Shown: positions 34,708 to 44,630 of the stretch, piece by piece
How the letters are laid out: every line of letters begins with the position of its first letter
How positions within the stretch are numbered: the stretch's first letter is position 1
Source: an uncultured Litoreibacter sp.
Lineage (GTDB): Bacteria > Pseudomonadota > Alphaproteobacteria > Rhodobacterales > Rhodobacteraceae
Reading direction: 5' to 3'
Length of the DNA: 64,000 bases
NCBI RefSeq assembly: GCF_947487515.1
Contig: NZ_CANKWO010000004.1
Location: 372,001 to 436,000 of the forward strand
Made by a program: the position numbers and the translations under genes
The notes under the pieces: model-generated
Databases searched by the model: none
What the model was told of the DNA's origin: nothing
What the model saw: the letters and a program-made list of their open reading frames with translations, nothing else

Positions 34708-35169
34708 ATGGCGGTTCAGATTGATGCGATGGATCGGAATATCCTCGCGCAGCTCCAACAAGATGCTTCACAGAGTCTTGATGAAATTGCCCGAAAAACA
34801 GGCAGTTCTAAGACGCCAGTGTGGAACAGAATCAAGAAATTGCGGGCAGCGGGGGTGATCAAACACGACACAGTGGTTCTGGACCCCGACAAGCTGGGTT
34901 TGGAGGCGTGTTTTTTCGTGTTGGTGCGCACATCCGAGCATGAAAGCGATTGGCAAGAAAAGTTCTTACTGACCTTGCAGGCGCGTCCTGAAGTGATGGA
35001 AGCACACCGCTTGGCGGGGGATATCGACTACATCTTGAAGGTACGGGTCGAAAACGCCCGCGCCTATGATGTGTTTTATCAAGCTCTTATATCTGAAGTT
35101 CGAATTTTCAACGTCACAGCATTGTTGTCGATGGAGGAGATCAAATCCACCACAGCTTTACCGCTTTAA
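34708..35169 (+). CDS. Lrp/AsnC family transcriptional regulator
   Basis: A 153-residue regulator. The helix-turn-helix lies at residues 5-60 (MDRNILAQLQQDASQSLDEI, SSKTPVWNRIKKLRAAGVI) and the RAM ligand-binding domain follows (FFVLVRTSEH, VMEAHRLAGDIDYILKVRV). AAGGAA lies 8 nt before the ATG. Divergence from cysG suggests it senses an amino acid such as cysteine and controls sulfur assimilation; this pairing is inferred. Its stop overlaps the convergent gene's stop by 4 nt. Confidence 0.9.
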   Translation: MAVQIDAMDRNILAQLQQDASQSLDEIARKTGSSKTPVWNRIKKLRAAGVIKHDTVVLDPDKLGLEACFFVLVRTSEHESDWQEKFLLTLQARPEVMEAHRLAGDIDYILKVRVENARAYDVFYQALISEVRIFNVTALLSMEEIKSTTALPL

Positions 35170-35618
35170 CCGGCAAGGAGCTGATGTTCCGCGGACCGTG
35201 TGCTGCTAAAGCGCGGCGGAGGAACAAGGTTCTGGGATCTGGGATCTTGCACCTGAGCGCGCCCCGCGACGCTAGACAAGGCGATTTGCGAGATAAGGTT
35301 GGGCGATAGCGCAGGACTTACAATGCTGACCAAACTGGGAAGCAATTCGTAAAGTTCATCGACAGCTTCGTCAGTGCGATCGCTCAACAGTAGGGTTTTT
35401 ACAAATGGGGCATGTCTTTCCGCGGAAAGGGCCACTTGATGCGTTAACGCGTCATTCACCGTTTCTGTCATGACAATCAGATCAAAGGTCCAGACGCGCG
35501 CATGCGCTGTCGCCATCATCACGCTTTCACTATTCACCACCTGAAATCCGTTTTCGATCAGCCGATGGGACAGGCGGTGGTGAATGTCTGGGGTGTCGGA
35601 AAGAACAAGCGCTAGCAT
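35166..35618 (-). CDS. Receiver-like (CheY-fold) protein, degenerate
   Basis: A 150-residue protein. Residues 1-110 look like a response-regulator receiver fold: MLALVLSDTPDIHHRLSHRL (first strand and helix), FQVVNSES, FDLIVMTETV (third strand, where the phosphoacceptor aspartate is replaced by Thr or Glu) and KTLLLSDRTDEAVD. The C-terminal 40 residues are disordered-looking and rich in S, R and P. No output domain is present. I would not assign a function; a pseudo-receiver is the best description. Single gene, convergent with the Lrp-family gene. Confidence 0.5.
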   Translation of the reverse strand: MLALVLSDTPDIHHRLSHRLIENGFQVVNSESVMMATAHARVWTFDLIVMTETVNDALTHQVALSAERHAPFVKTLLLSDRTDEAVDELYELLPSLVSIVSPALSPNLISQIALSSVAGRAQVQDPRSQNLVPPPRFSSTRSAEHQLLAG

Positions 35619-35695
35619 CTCGGGGTGGCCTCGTGGTCTGAGCAGATGCTCGAACGATACCGGCCGACCCTTAATACAATCCTAAGTGCGCCGGA

Positions 35696-37069
35696 TTACT
35701 TCGACATTGCATCCAGCACCCGCACCCACGAGCGAATGCCTTTGTGGAAGCTCGACAGATCATATTTCTCGTTGGGCGAATGAATCTGGTCGTCGTCCTT
35801 GCCAAACCCAACCAGCAGGGCGTCCATTCCCAACACATCCTTAAAATGTCCGGCAATCGGAATCGATCCACCACATCCCACAAAGGCGGCGGGATTGGGC
35901 CATTCATCCGACAAGGCAGCACGGGCCTGTTCGAAGGCGGGGTGTTGCGTGGACATTTCGGAGGCGGAGGAGGCGCCATGGCTTTTGAATTCGACCGTGC
36001 AATCCTGAGGAAGCTGCGCTTGCACGAAGGCACGGAAGCTTTCGCGCAGTTTCAGCGGATCTTGACCTGGCACCAACCGGAAGGAAATTTTGGCGGTCGC
36101 AATGGACGGAAGCACCGTTTTGAAACCATCCCCTTGGTAGCCGCCGGAAATGCCATTCACTTCGCAGGTCGGGCGCGACCAAATCATTTCCAGTCCTGTG
36201 CGGCCCTCTTCTCCTGCGGGCACGCCAAGGCCAACCTCGCCAAGAAACTTCGCATTGTCGAAGCCGAGATCATCCCATTGCCGCGCAATATCTGCGGGCA
36301 AATCCTCAACCCCGTCATAAAACCCAGGAACCATGATTTTGCCCGAGGCATCATGCAGGCTGGCGATGATCTTGGCCAAAACACGTACAGGGTTGCGTGC
36401 GATGCCGCCATACATGCCCGAATGCAGGTCTTTGCTTGGGCCGGTGATTGTCAGCTCTTCGCCCAGCAGGCCGCGCAGGCGCGTTACAATGGCGGGGGTG
36501 CTGTCACCAAAGAGGCCGGTGTCACAGATCAATGCGATGTCCGCCTTCAGCTCTTCGGCGTTGTCCTTCATAAAGGGCACCAATGACGGAGAGCCGCTTT
36601 CCTCCTCTCCTTCAAAGAACAACGATACTTTGGCGGGCAGGGTGCCATGCACAACCTTCCACGCCCGACAGGCTTCGATAAAGGTCATTAACTGGCCTTT
36701 GTCGTCAGAGGAGCCACGCCCGCGGATCACGGGGCCTTTGTCGGTGTCTTCCAAGCGGGGCTCGAACGGTGGGTTGTCCCACAAGGACAGCGGATCAACC
36801 GGCTGTACGTCGTAATGCCCGTAGAACATGATATGCGGGCCGTTGCCCGTACCATGCGCCACCACCATAGGATGGCCGGACGTGGGGCGCTTCGAGACGT
36901 CAAACCCGATGCTTTTCAGATCATCCACCAACCAGTCCGCGGCGGCGTCGCAATCGTCTTTATAGGCTGGGTCGGTCGAGATCGACGGAATCCGCAGCAG
37001 CTCCAATAGCCGCGCGATGGAGGATTCCAAATCCCCGTCAACCTGATCCAATACGGTATCTAGTGTCAT
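35696..37069 (-). CDS. M20 family dipeptidase/metallopeptidase
   Basis: A 457-residue zinc peptidase of the M20 family (CNDP/DapE-like). Metal and catalytic motifs are MFYGHYDVQPVD, IRGRGSSDDKGQL (bridging aspartate), FEGEEESGSPSL (general-base glutamate and ligand), DTGLFGDSTPAI, and late HSPNEKYDLSSF with the last histidine ligand. A dimerisation lid (LHSGMYGGIARNPV) is present. Cytoplasmic, hydrolysing di- or tripeptides; the exact substrate is not determinable. Monocistronic. Confidence 0.88.
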   Translation of the reverse strand: MTLDTVLDQVDGDLESSIARLLELLRIPSISTDPAYKDDCDAAADWLVDDLKSIGFDVSKRPTSGHPMVVAHGTGNGPHIMFYGHYDVQPVDPLSLWDNPPFEPRLEDTDKGPVIRGRGSSDDKGQLMTFIEACRAWKVVHGTLPAKVSLFFEGEEESGSPSLVPFMKDNAEELKADIALICDTGLFGDSTPAIVTRLRGLLGEELTITGPSKDLHSGMYGGIARNPVRVLAKIIASLHDASGKIMVPGFYDGVEDLPADIARQWDDLGFDNAKFLGEVGLGVPAGEEGRTGLEMIWSRPTCEVNGISGGYQGDGFKTVLPSIATAKISFRLVPGQDPLKLRESFRAFVQAQLPQDCTVEFKSHGASSASEMSTQHPAFEQARAALSDEWPNPAAFVGCGGSIPIAGHFKDVLGMDALLVGFGKDDDQIHSPNEKYDLSSFHKGIRSWVRVLDAMSK

Positions 37070-37261
37070 GTCCTATCAGCCCCCATGCCGAAATATTTGC
37101 CTGTCGTAATTTGCCCACAAGGTTAACAGCCCGAACTGCACTGTCCAGCGTCAACGGCCAGTTTTAACCGGTAACGAAACAATGACATTTCCCCCTTGAG
37201 ACTGAGGTCAATTTCAAGCGTAATAGCCGTCAACAATGATCTATATCTTGGGGTAATTTGC

Positions 37262-37849
37262 ATGAGTTCCACTTTGCATAGCGGTGTGTTGGCCGGATTG
37301 ATGGTCCTAGCCGCGGGAATCGCCGGCGCTGAGTCGCTGAATTTCAAACAGGCGCGCAAGGTTTTGCCGAAGGGCACAAGCATCGTGGCGCAGATGCCCG
37401 ACACTCCGTTTCTGGACGATAAAGAACGCGCGATTGTGTTGTCTTTGAAGGATACAATTCCCTACTATGGTGCGGTGGCCCTGTCGCCTGATGAAGGCCT
37501 CTATGTGGAGTGGTTGAACGCCTCAGGGCAACATCATTCACCGCAGGCTGCTCGCGTCGCGGCATTGGCACATTGCAACGCAAACCGGAAGGCGGCCTCT
37601 GCAAAATGTGTGGTGGTGCTGGAGGTCTCTCCGAAGGGGGCCAAACCTGAGGCGGCCCTTAGCTTGTCCGCCGATGCGGTTGACGCTGTAAAAGGGGGCT
37701 ACAAGAAGCTAAAGGGCCCCAAGGCTTTTGCAATTTCCCCCAGCCTTGGCACATTTGGCTTTGCGGACGGTGATGGCGCGCGCGCCTTGAAGGCCTGCGC
37801 TGACGCCGGGGCAGGGGCACAAGATTGCGTCGTAGTGATCGAAGATTAA
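37262..37849 (+). CDS. Hypothetical exported protein upstream of hemA
   Basis: A 195-residue protein from ATG 37262; the frame is open to 37196 but MSSTLHSGVLAGLMVLAAGIAGA is a clear signal peptide. The mature part contains FKQARKVLPKGTSIVAQMPD, GAVALSPDEG and two cysteine pairs (AHCNANRKAASAKC and KACADAGAGAQDC) that could form disulfides. Proteins like this are found in Rhodobacterales next to hemA and are sometimes mislabelled after it. No enzymatic motif is seen; not a synthase. Confidence 0.6.
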   Translation: MSSTLHSGVLAGLMVLAAGIAGAESLNFKQARKVLPKGTSIVAQMPDTPFLDDKERAIVLSLKDTIPYYGAVALSPDEGLYVEWLNASGQHHSPQAARVAALAHCNANRKAASAKCVVVLEVSPKGAKPEAALSLSADAVDAVKGGYKKLKGPKAFAISPSLGTFGFADGDGARALKACADAGAGAQDCVVVIED

Positions 37850-37937
37850 GGATTGCTTTGCGCTTATCGGATACATCTGGCGCTGATTGAAGGTGGCTTT
37901 TCTTGGGGGGCGGCAAATTGTAGCCTATTCGTGAATG

Positions 37938-37948
37938 GCCAAATTGGC
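37938..37948. promoter_or_regulatory. Small palindrome upstream of hemA
   Basis: GCCAA-A-TTGGC is a perfect 5-bp inverted repeat, 52 nt before the hemA start. It could be a regulator site; no FNR-type TTGAT-N4-ATCAA box was found in this gap. Confidence 0.25.
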
Positions 37949-37999
37949 TAAAGGCTGTAAAACCATTGTAACGCCCCGCTAGCAAAGGCTTCCAATCCT

Positions 38000-39223
38000 G
38001 TGACTTACGATTCCTCTTTAGATATTGCCCTGCAACGTTTGCATGATGAAGGCCGCTACAGGACCTTTATCGATGTGGAGCGTGAGCGTGGCAATTTCCC
38101 TCATGCGGTTCGCACGAAGCCGGACGGCAGCAAGCAGGACGTAACCATCTGGTGTGGCAACGATTATTTGGGCATGGGGCAGCATCCTGTTGTCTTGAAG
38201 GCCATGCATGAAGCAATTGATGCGACCGGTGCGGGGTCGGGCGGGACGCGCAATATCTCCGGCACGACGGTGTATCATAAAAGGTTGGAGGCGGAGCTGT
38301 CCGACCTGCACCACAAGGAAGACGCGCTGCTGTTCACCTCTGCCTACATCGCCAATGACGCGACATTGTCCACGCTGCCCAAAATTTTTCCAGGCTTGGT
38401 TATTCTGAGCGACAGCCTGAACCACGCGTCGATGATTGAAGGTATTCGCCGCAACGGCGGGGCGAAAAGCATTTTCAAGCACAATGATCTGGACGATTTG
38501 CGCGCAAAGCTGGAAGCCGTGCCGGCGAACTTGCCAAAGCTGATTGCCTTCGAAAGCATCTATTCCATGGATGGCGATTTTGCCCCCATTGAAGCGATCT
38601 TGGATCTGGCCGATGAATACAACGCATTGACCTATATCGACGAGGTCCACGCGGTGGGCATGTATGGTCCACGCGGGGGGGGCGTCGCAGAGCGGGATGG
38701 CTTGATGGGGCGCATTGACATCATCAACGGAACCTTGGCCAAAGCATATGGTGTGATGGGCGGCTATATCGCGGCATCTGCCAAAATGTGTGATGCCATA
38801 AGGTCTTATGCGCCGGGCTTCATCTTCACAACGTCGCTTCCGCCTGCCGTTGCTGCCGGTGCTGCGGCCTCGGTTGCCCATCTGAAAACGGACACGGCTT
38901 TGCGCCAACAGCATCAGGACGGGGCTGCGGCTTTGAAGCTGCGTCTCAAGGGATTGGGCATGCCACTCATTGATAACGGGACACATATTGTGCCCGTTCA
39001 TGTCGGCGATCCGGTGAAGTGCAAGATGATCTCGGACCGGTTGCTCGATGACTTTGGGATTTATGTTCAACCCATCAATTTCCCGACTGTTCCACGCGGA
39101 ACAGAGCGCCTGCGCTTCACCCCGTCACCGGTGCATGGCCCAGAACAGGTAGATGCACTTGTTAACGCTTTAGACATGCTTTGGTCCCACTGTGCGCTAA
39201 ATCGTGCCGAGTTAGCAGGTTAA
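38000..39223 (+). CDS. hemA: 5-aminolevulinate synthase
   Basis: PLP enzyme condensing glycine and succinyl-CoA to 5-aminolevulinate, the Shemin route to heme, vitamin B12 and, where present, bacteriochlorophyll. 407 residues with a GTG start. [52 protein letters not shown] and the PLP-lysine [12 protein letters not shown] (Lys248) are all in place. The length matches the alphaproteobacterial enzyme. It has its own 150-nt upstream gap. Confidence 0.96.
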   Translation: MTYDSSLDIALQRLHDEGRYRTFIDVERERGNFPHAVRTKPDGSKQDVTIWCGNDYLGMGQHPVVLKAMHEAIDATGAGSGGTRNISGTTVYHKRLEAELSDLHHKEDALLFTSAYIANDATLSTLPKIFPGLVILSDSLNHASMIEGIRRNGGAKSIFKHNDLDDLRAKLEAVPANLPKLIAFESIYSMDGDFAPIEAILDLADEYNALTYIDEVHAVGMYGPRGGGVAERDGLMGRIDIINGTLAKAYGVMGGYIAASAKMCDAIRSYAPGFIFTTSLPPAVAAGAAASVAHLKTDTALRQQHQDGAAALKLRLKGLGMPLIDNGTHIVPVHVGDPVKCKMISDRLLDDFGIYVQPINFPTVPRGTERLRFTPSPVHGPEQVDALVNALDMLWSHCALNRAELAG

Positions 39224-39341
39224 CTGCGTTTCAGCTCTGCACTAGTTTGTCAGAATGTGTTAGAGTTATCCCAATGTGGTCACGTGGGGACGAATCGATA
39301 CCGCATTGAATTGGGATAACAATAACAGCGAGCAGACGCGT

Positions 39342-40556
39342 ATGTTGGGGCGATACAAACAGCCCAAATCGAAAAAGACCGAGGAAACTCGGGGCTTTGA
39401 CGCGTTTGAAATGCGGCTCGGCGATATGATGCGCGGGGAGCGGGCCACGCTTGGCAAATCCCTGCTAGACGTGCAGCGCGAGCTGAAGATCAAAGCCACC
39501 TATATTGCCGCTGTTGAAAATTCCGACCCATCAGTTTTTGAAACCCCTGGATTTATCGCAGGCTACGTGCGCTCCTATGCGCGCTACCTTGGCATGGATC
39601 CGGATTGGGCGTTTGAGCGGTTCTGCAACGAAAGCGGCTTTGCGGGCGTTGAGGGGCTATCAGGATCTTCAGCAAGCTCAAAACCATCCAAAACACGCCG
39701 GAAACCTGTTGCGGGCGAGGAGGCGATCGTGCGCCCTGTGGCCCCTTATGCGCCCACAGGGGAAAGCATTTTTTCCAAGGTTGAGCCGGGGGCAGTCGGC
39801 TCCATTGCGGTTCTCTTTGGGCTGATCGGCTTGATCGGCTATGGCGGCTATTCTGTCCTTCAAGAAATTCAACGTGTTGAATTCGCACCCGTCGATCAAT
39901 CCCCCAGCCTGTCTACTGATGTGGCCTCTTTGGGATCGTTGCCATCAGCGTCCCCAAGTCAAAATGAAAATGCCACGGGTTTTGTGGCACCTGCGCCGGA
40001 TTCTCTGGATCGCTTGTATCGCCCGCAAGCTTTGGAAGCCCCTGTGCTGACAGCGCGTGATGGGCCGATTGCTGGGCTGGACCCTCGGATCAACGGCGCT
40101 TTGGTGAACGAGCCGGACATTCAATTGTCAAATGCTGCTCTGAGCCGCACCGCAGATGACGCCCCGGCACTCGGGACACCGCAGGTTTTCGCGGAAAGCG
40201 CCTCCGATGTCGTGCTGTTTGCGACGCGTCCTGCTTGGGTCCGTATCTCCAATGCCGATGGAAGTGTGTTGTTTGAAAAGGTTCTCGACGCGGGCGAGAC
40301 ATATGTTCTACCGCAAACCGACGAACAGCCCATTTTGCGCGCAGGCAACTCGGGATCCTTGTTTTTCAACGTTAAAGGCCAGACCTACGGCCCCGCCGGT
40401 CCAGGGACGTCAGTGGCCAAAAATGTGGCCCTTGGTGTAGATGCCATTGTCGAGACCTACGATGTGGCAGATACCACCGATACCTTGCTGGCAGAAGTTC
40501 TGACGGCAATGGCCACCTCGCTTGCCGTCGATCCGGACACCCCAGCAGCAGAATAG
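39342..40556 (+). CDS. RodZ-like protein (helix-turn-helix, transmembrane, DUF4115)
   Basis: A 404-residue membrane protein from ATG 39342; a GTG at 39276 would add 22 residues. The N-terminal HTH_25 domain covers FEMRLGDMMRGERATLGKSL, KIKATYIAAVENSDPSVF and GFIAGYVRSYARYLG. A transmembrane segment (SIAVLFGLIGLIGYGGYSVL) is near residue 152-171. A long P/S/A linker leads to a DUF4115 domain (RPAWVRISNADGSVLFEKVL, AGETYVLP). RodZ links MreB to the cell wall elongation machinery and helps set cell shape. It sits 91 nt upstream of ispG, as in many proteobacteria. Confidence 0.82.
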   Translation: MLGRYKQPKSKKTEETRGFDAFEMRLGDMMRGERATLGKSLLDVQRELKIKATYIAAVENSDPSVFETPGFIAGYVRSYARYLGMDPDWAFERFCNESGFAGVEGLSGSSASSKPSKTRRKPVAGEEAIVRPVAPYAPTGESIFSKVEPGAVGSIAVLFGLIGLIGYGGYSVLQEIQRVEFAPVDQSPSLSTDVASLGSLPSASPSQNENATGFVAPAPDSLDRLYRPQALEAPVLTARDGPIAGLDPRINGALVNEPDIQLSNAALSRTADDAPALGTPQVFAESASDVVLFATRPAWVRISNADGSVLFEKVLDAGETYVLPQTDEQPILRAGNSGSLFFNVKGQTYGPAGPGTSVAKNVALGVDAIVETYDVADTTDTLLAEVLTAMATSLAVDPDTPAAE

Positions 40557-40648
40557 ACGCGGGATAAATCCTGCCGACACATTGCGACACCCCGTCACGA
40601 GGGTTATATCGTCAGGTAACAGCAGTGTTCTCATAAGGCTTGCACCCC

Positions 40649-41782
40649 ATGTCCTCCCTTCATTCGATCCGTCCATGGCGCCAAATCGAGCGCCGTAAAT
40701 CCCGCCAGATAATGGTTGGAAACGTCCCTGTAGGTGGTGACGCACCGATCACCGTGCAAACGATGACCAACACCGACAGCTCGGACGTGGCCGCTACGGT
40801 GGCGCAAATTCAGGCCTGCGCGGAAGTCGGGGTGGATATCGTGCGTGTCTCGACCCCAGACGAAAGCTCCACCACCGCCTTGCGTGAGATCGTCAAAGAA
40901 AGCCCTGTGCCAATCGTGGCCGACATTCACTTTCACTACAAACGCGCGATTGAGGCCGCCGAGGCGGGGGCTGCGTGCCTGCGCATCAATCCTGGCAATA
41001 TCGGGGATGCTTCTCGTGTGCGCGAAGTGATCAAAGCCGCGAAAGATCATGGCTGCTCAATCCGCATCGGCGTGAACGCCGGCTCGCTTGAAAAGCACCT
41101 TCTTGATAAATATGCGGAACCTTGCCCCGAGGCGATGATCGAAAGTGGTTTGGACCACATCCGCATCCTTCAGGATAATGATTTCCACGAATTCAAAATC
41201 AGCTGCAAGGCCTCCGATGTGTTCCTCGCCGCCGCCGCCTATCAAGGTCTGGCCGAGGTCACAGACGCACCAATTCACCTTGGGATCACAGAGGCGGGGG
41301 GATTGACCTCGGGCACCATCAAGTCAGCGATCGGCATGGGAAATCTGCTTTGGAGCGGTATCGGCGACACCATTCGTGTGTCCCTGTCGGCGGATCCTGT
41401 GGAAGAAGTCAAAGTCGGCTATGAAATCCTGAAATCTCTAGGGTTGCGGCACCGCGGTGTGAACATCATCTCCTGCCCATCTTGCGCGCGCCAAGGGTTT
41501 GATGTGATCAAAACAGTCGCCGCACTTGAGAAGCGCCTTGAGCATATCAAAACACCGATGAGCCTGAGCATTATCGGCTGTGTGGTCAATGGCCCCGGAG
41601 AGGCGCTCATGACTGATGTGGGCTTTACCGGCGGCGGAGCTGGGTCAGGCATGGTCTATCTGGCTGGCAAACAAAGCCACAAGTTGAGCAATGACCAGAT
41701 GGTAGATCACATCGTCGAGCAGGTAGAAGAGCGCGCCAGTGTTATTGCTGCAGAATTGGCCAAAGCCGAAGCAGCCGAATAA
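40649..41782 (+). CDS. ispG: (E)-4-hydroxy-3-methylbut-2-enyl-diphosphate synthase
   Basis: Penultimate step of the MEP isoprenoid pathway. 377 residues from ATG 40649 (AAGG at 40635-40638). [19 protein letters not shown] is the typical opening, followed by the TIM barrel and the [4Fe-4S] cluster cysteines in [10 protein letters not shown] and [13 protein letters not shown], plus the glutamate ligand region. Short bacterial form without the plant insertion. The next gene starts immediately after the stop. Confidence 0.96.
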   Translation: MSSLHSIRPWRQIERRKSRQIMVGNVPVGGDAPITVQTMTNTDSSDVAATVAQIQACAEVGVDIVRVSTPDESSTTALREIVKESPVPIVADIHFHYKRAIEAAEAGAACLRINPGNIGDASRVREVIKAAKDHGCSIRIGVNAGSLEKHLLDKYAEPCPEAMIESGLDHIRILQDNDFHEFKISCKASDVFLAAAAYQGLAEVTDAPIHLGITEAGGLTSGTIKSAIGMGNLLWSGIGDTIRVSLSADPVEEVKVGYEILKSLGLRHRGVNIISCPSCARQGFDVIKTVAALEKRLEHIKTPMSLSIIGCVVNGPGEALMTDVGFTGGGAGSGMVYLAGKQSHKLSNDQMVDHIVEQVEERASVIAAELAKAEAAE

Positions 41783-42292
41783 ATGCTGAAGATCCTTGCG
41801 CTGCTTTTGCTAGCCGCGGTGATCCTTGGGCAGCTGTTTGTCCGGCTCTACCCGTTGGACCCCAAGGCCTATCACGTCGACTTGCGCAGTTTGGAGCAAC
41901 ACGGTCAAGGGGCTTCGCTGCGTGACCCGACTGGCAATTTCCAAAGCTTCGCCTTGGGGATCCGCTCTGATGCGCTTGAGCGCTCGATTTCGAACATCAT
42001 TACCTCAACGCCGCGCACGACTTTGCTGGCGGAAACTGTGGCGAAGGGGCAAGTCGTTTCTTCGGTGACCTATGTGACGCGATCTGCGTTCTGGGGGTTC
42101 CCCGATGTCACGACCGTAGAAATCGAGCAGACGAATATGGGGGCCGCGTTGCGAATATACGGGCGGTTGGTATTTGGGAAAGCCGATTTCGGCATGAACA
42201 AGACCCGCATCAATACGTGGCTGGACCAGCTTTTCGCTCAACCATTGAAGGATCACTTGGGGGATCCAATCCCGCGACCGCCAAGCCTGTAG
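41783..42292 (+). CDS. DUF1499 family protein, membrane-anchored
   Basis: A 169-residue protein starting directly at the ispG stop (TAAATG), so translation is coupled. Residues 3-20 (KILALLLLAAVILGQLFV) are an uncleaved signal anchor. The rest resembles DUF1499: SVTYVTRSAFWGFPDVTTVEI and RIYGRLVFGKADFGMNKTRI. Function unknown; family members are often envelope-localised. Confidence 0.75.
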   Translation: MLKILALLLLAAVILGQLFVRLYPLDPKAYHVDLRSLEQHGQGASLRDPTGNFQSFALGIRSDALERSISNIITSTPRTTLLAETVAKGQVVSSVTYVTRSAFWGFPDVTTVEIEQTNMGAALRIYGRLVFGKADFGMNKTRINTWLDQLFAQPLKDHLGDPIPRPPSL

Positions 42293-42295
42293 CGC

Positions 42296-42529
42296 TTAGC
42301 CCGTCACGCAACTGCTTTGCATTTCACGCCACATCGGCACGTTTTGCGACATCTCGCAGCGGGCCATATAGATGCGCCCACCAACGCTCAGGCAGCGTTG
42401 CTCCCCGAGTTCCACGCGGGCCCCAGCCTTGTCGGTGCAGTAACAATCGACGGTTTTGCCCGAAGGCGACGTCACATCCGCGCTTATTGGTAGGGCCAGC
42501 ACGGTGAAGGCCGCTGCATATTTCCACAT
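42296..42529 (-). CDS. Small exported cysteine-containing protein
   Basis: A 77-residue protein from ATG 42529; the frame runs up to 42577 but [19 protein letters not shown] is a signal peptide. The mature part, about 60 residues, has five cysteines (DCYCTD, QRCLSV, ARCEMS, SSCVTG), probably with disulfides in the periplasm. It fits the group of small secreted Rhodobacterales proteins of unknown role. Ends 3 nt from the convergent DUF1499 stop. No clear ribosome binding site. Confidence 0.6.
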   Translation of the reverse strand: MWKYAAAFTVLALPISADVTSPSGKTVDCYCTDKAGARVELGEQRCLSVGGRIYMARCEMSQNVPMWREMQSSCVTG

Positions 42530-42583
42530 GCCGTCTATCTTAGCACACTTGACCCCAACTCGCCAAATGTCCATCAACGGCCC

Positions 42584-43636
42584 ATGGTTCCATTAGACAG
42601 ACTACAGCAAATCACCGAGCGCTTTGAGTATCTTGAGGCGCGGCTGGCATCCGGTGACACCGAAGATTTTGCGGGCATTTCGCGTGAGTACGCGGAGCTG
42701 AAGCCTGTGGCAGACGAGGTCGCGGCTTATGTGCAGCTATTGGCGGATGTCGATGAGGCACGCGCCATGATGGACGATCCGGAACTGCGCGAGCTGGCCG
42801 TTGACGAATTACCCGTGCTGGAGGCCCGCTTGCCGGAGGCCGAGGCGTCGATCAAACTGGCGTTGTTGCCGCGTGATGCGGCAGACGCCAAGCCTGCGAT
42901 GCTGGAAATTCGCCCGGGGACGGGCGGGGATGAGGCGGCGCTTTTCGCTGGGGATCTTTTGAACATGTACCGCCGCTACGCCGAAGGGCGGGGCTGGGGA
43001 TTTGACTTGATTGAATATCAAGAAAGCGAACTTGGTGGCGTAAAATCGGTAACCGCGCATATCAAAGGGCAAAATGTGTTTGCCCGAATGAAGTTTGAAA
43101 GCGGGGTGCACCGTGTGCAACGCGTGCCGGTGACGGAAAGCGGCGGGCGGGTTCATACGTCGGCGGCGACGGTGGCGGTTCTGCCGGAAGCCGAAGAGGT
43201 GGATATCGACATTCCCGCCTCTGATTTACGTCTCGATACGATGCGGGCCTCTGGGGCAGGCGGGCAGCATGTGAACACCACCGATTCTGCCGTGCGCATT
43301 ACCCACATTCCAACCGGTATCATCGTGGTCAGCGCCGAGAAATCGCAACACCGGAACCGCGAAATCGCGATGCAGGTGATGCGGGCGCGTCTTTATGATC
43401 TTGAACGCCAAAAGCTGGATGACGAACGCTCTGCCGATCGCAAAAGTCAAATCGGCAGCGGGGATCGTTCGGAACGCATCCGCACCTACAACTTTCCTCA
43501 GGGGCGCATGTCGGATCACCGGATCAATCTAACGCTGTATAAGCTGGATCAGGTGATGCAGGGCGATCTGGATGAGATCATCGACGCGCTCACCGCAGAT
43601 GCACAAGCGCAATTGCTGGCCGAACAAGGCCTATGA
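42584..43636 (+). CDS. prfA: Peptide chain release factor 1
   Basis: Recognises UAA and UAG in the ribosomal A site and triggers peptide release. 350 residues. The codon-reading tripeptide region is [13 protein letters not shown] (PVT at 182-184, the RF1 PxT motif, not the RF2 SPF), and the catalytic GGQ is at 226-228 in [11 protein letters not shown]. Overlaps prmC, its methyltransferase, as ATGA. Confidence 0.97.
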   Translation: MVPLDRLQQITERFEYLEARLASGDTEDFAGISREYAELKPVADEVAAYVQLLADVDEARAMMDDPELRELAVDELPVLEARLPEAEASIKLALLPRDAADAKPAMLEIRPGTGGDEAALFAGDLLNMYRRYAEGRGWGFDLIEYQESELGGVKSVTAHIKGQNVFARMKFESGVHRVQRVPVTESGGRVHTSAATVAVLPEAEEVDIDIPASDLRLDTMRASGAGGQHVNTTDSAVRITHIPTGIIVVSAEKSQHRNREIAMQVMRARLYDLERQKLDDERSADRKSQIGSGDRSERIRTYNFPQGRMSDHRINLTLYKLDQVMQGDLDEIIDALTADAQAQLLAEQGL

Positions 43637-44409
43637 GTGATGCGGTTGCGTCTGCTGTGGTGCGTTTGCATGAGGCAGGCATTCCAGACCCGACCAATGA
43701 GGCACGACGGTTGGCAGCACTGGCTGCCGAGCAGGGGACCGACTTGGCCGATCTGGTGGCCCGCCGTGTCACCCACGAACCCTTTTCCCACATCAAAGGT
43801 CGACGGGCTTTCTGGAAGCATGATTTCGTCGTCACCGCCGATGTCCTAGACCCGCGTCCGGACACAGAAACCTTGGTCGAAATTGCGCTGACTTTGCCCT
43901 TTGACAGGGTGCTGGATCTCGGGACGGGGTCGGGGTGCATCCTACTCTCATTGCTTGCGGAACGTCGCTCGACCACAGGGGTTGGGGTCGATATTTCTGC
44001 CGCGGCTTTGCAGGTTGCAAAGACCAACGCGGGGATCACCCAGACGGAAGAACAAGTGCAGTGGCTTGAAAGCGATTGGTTTGACGCGGTTGAAGGGACA
44101 TTTGATCTGATCACCTCTAATCCGCCCTATATCACCGAGGCGGCCTATGCCGATCTTGACCCGACGGTGCAACGCTACGAGCCGCGGATCGCTCTTACGC
44201 CGGGGGGGGACGGACTGGCGCCCTATAGGTTGATCGCGCAACAGGGGGCCAAGTTTCTGGCGCCGGACGGATATGTGCTGCTGGAAATCGGCTTTGATCA
44301 GGGCGACAGCGTGCAATCCATCTTCAAGGTGAGCGGCTGGCGCGATATTTCCTGCATACCGGATTTGAATGGCAAGGACCGTGTTATACGCGCCAAATCC
44401 CCAAATTAG
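43633..44409 (+). CDS. prmC: Release factor glutamine methyltransferase
   Basis: Methylates the GGQ glutamine of RF1 and RF2. 258 residues. SAM-binding DLGTGSGC at 95-102 and catalytic NPPY at 163-166, followed by a typical [16 protein letters not shown]. Translation is coupled to prfA by the ATGA overlap (43633-43636), so enzyme and substrate are made together. Confidence 0.95.
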   Translation: MSDAVASAVVRLHEAGIPDPTNEARRLAALAAEQGTDLADLVARRVTHEPFSHIKGRRAFWKHDFVVTADVLDPRPDTETLVEIALTLPFDRVLDLGTGSGCILLSLLAERRSTTGVGVDISAAALQVAKTNAGITQTEEQVQWLESDWFDAVEGTFDLITSNPPYITEAAYADLDPTVQRYEPRIALTPGGDGLAPYRLIAQQGAKFLAPDGYVLLEIGFDQGDSVQSIFKVSGWRDISCIPDLNGKDRVIRAKSPN

Positions 44410-44630
44410 CTACATTTTCCGCAATATTGTAACCATTTACACCGAATCATCTTGCAAAAAACGGGTGTGACTGCTTTTGTCATACGCAGTAGGACGCAGG
44501 CGTTATCAGCGCCCCCTACGCTTAAGCCCAAAATAAGGTCTCAATCCTATTGTCACGGGGACACCGCGAGCTAAGAAGCGGTCAGGATTGATTACAAGAC
44601 CAAAGCGCTAACGGCTGGAACCCAAAACTC

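Noticed and set aside
37938-37948. FNR box at the hemA promoter
   Set aside because: The palindrome is GCCAA-A-TTGGC and does not fit TTGAT-N4-ATCAA, so it was listed only as a generic palindrome.
38018-39070. 350-codon frame antisense to hemA
   Set aside because: hemA is complete with all PLP motifs; the antisense frame has no family features.
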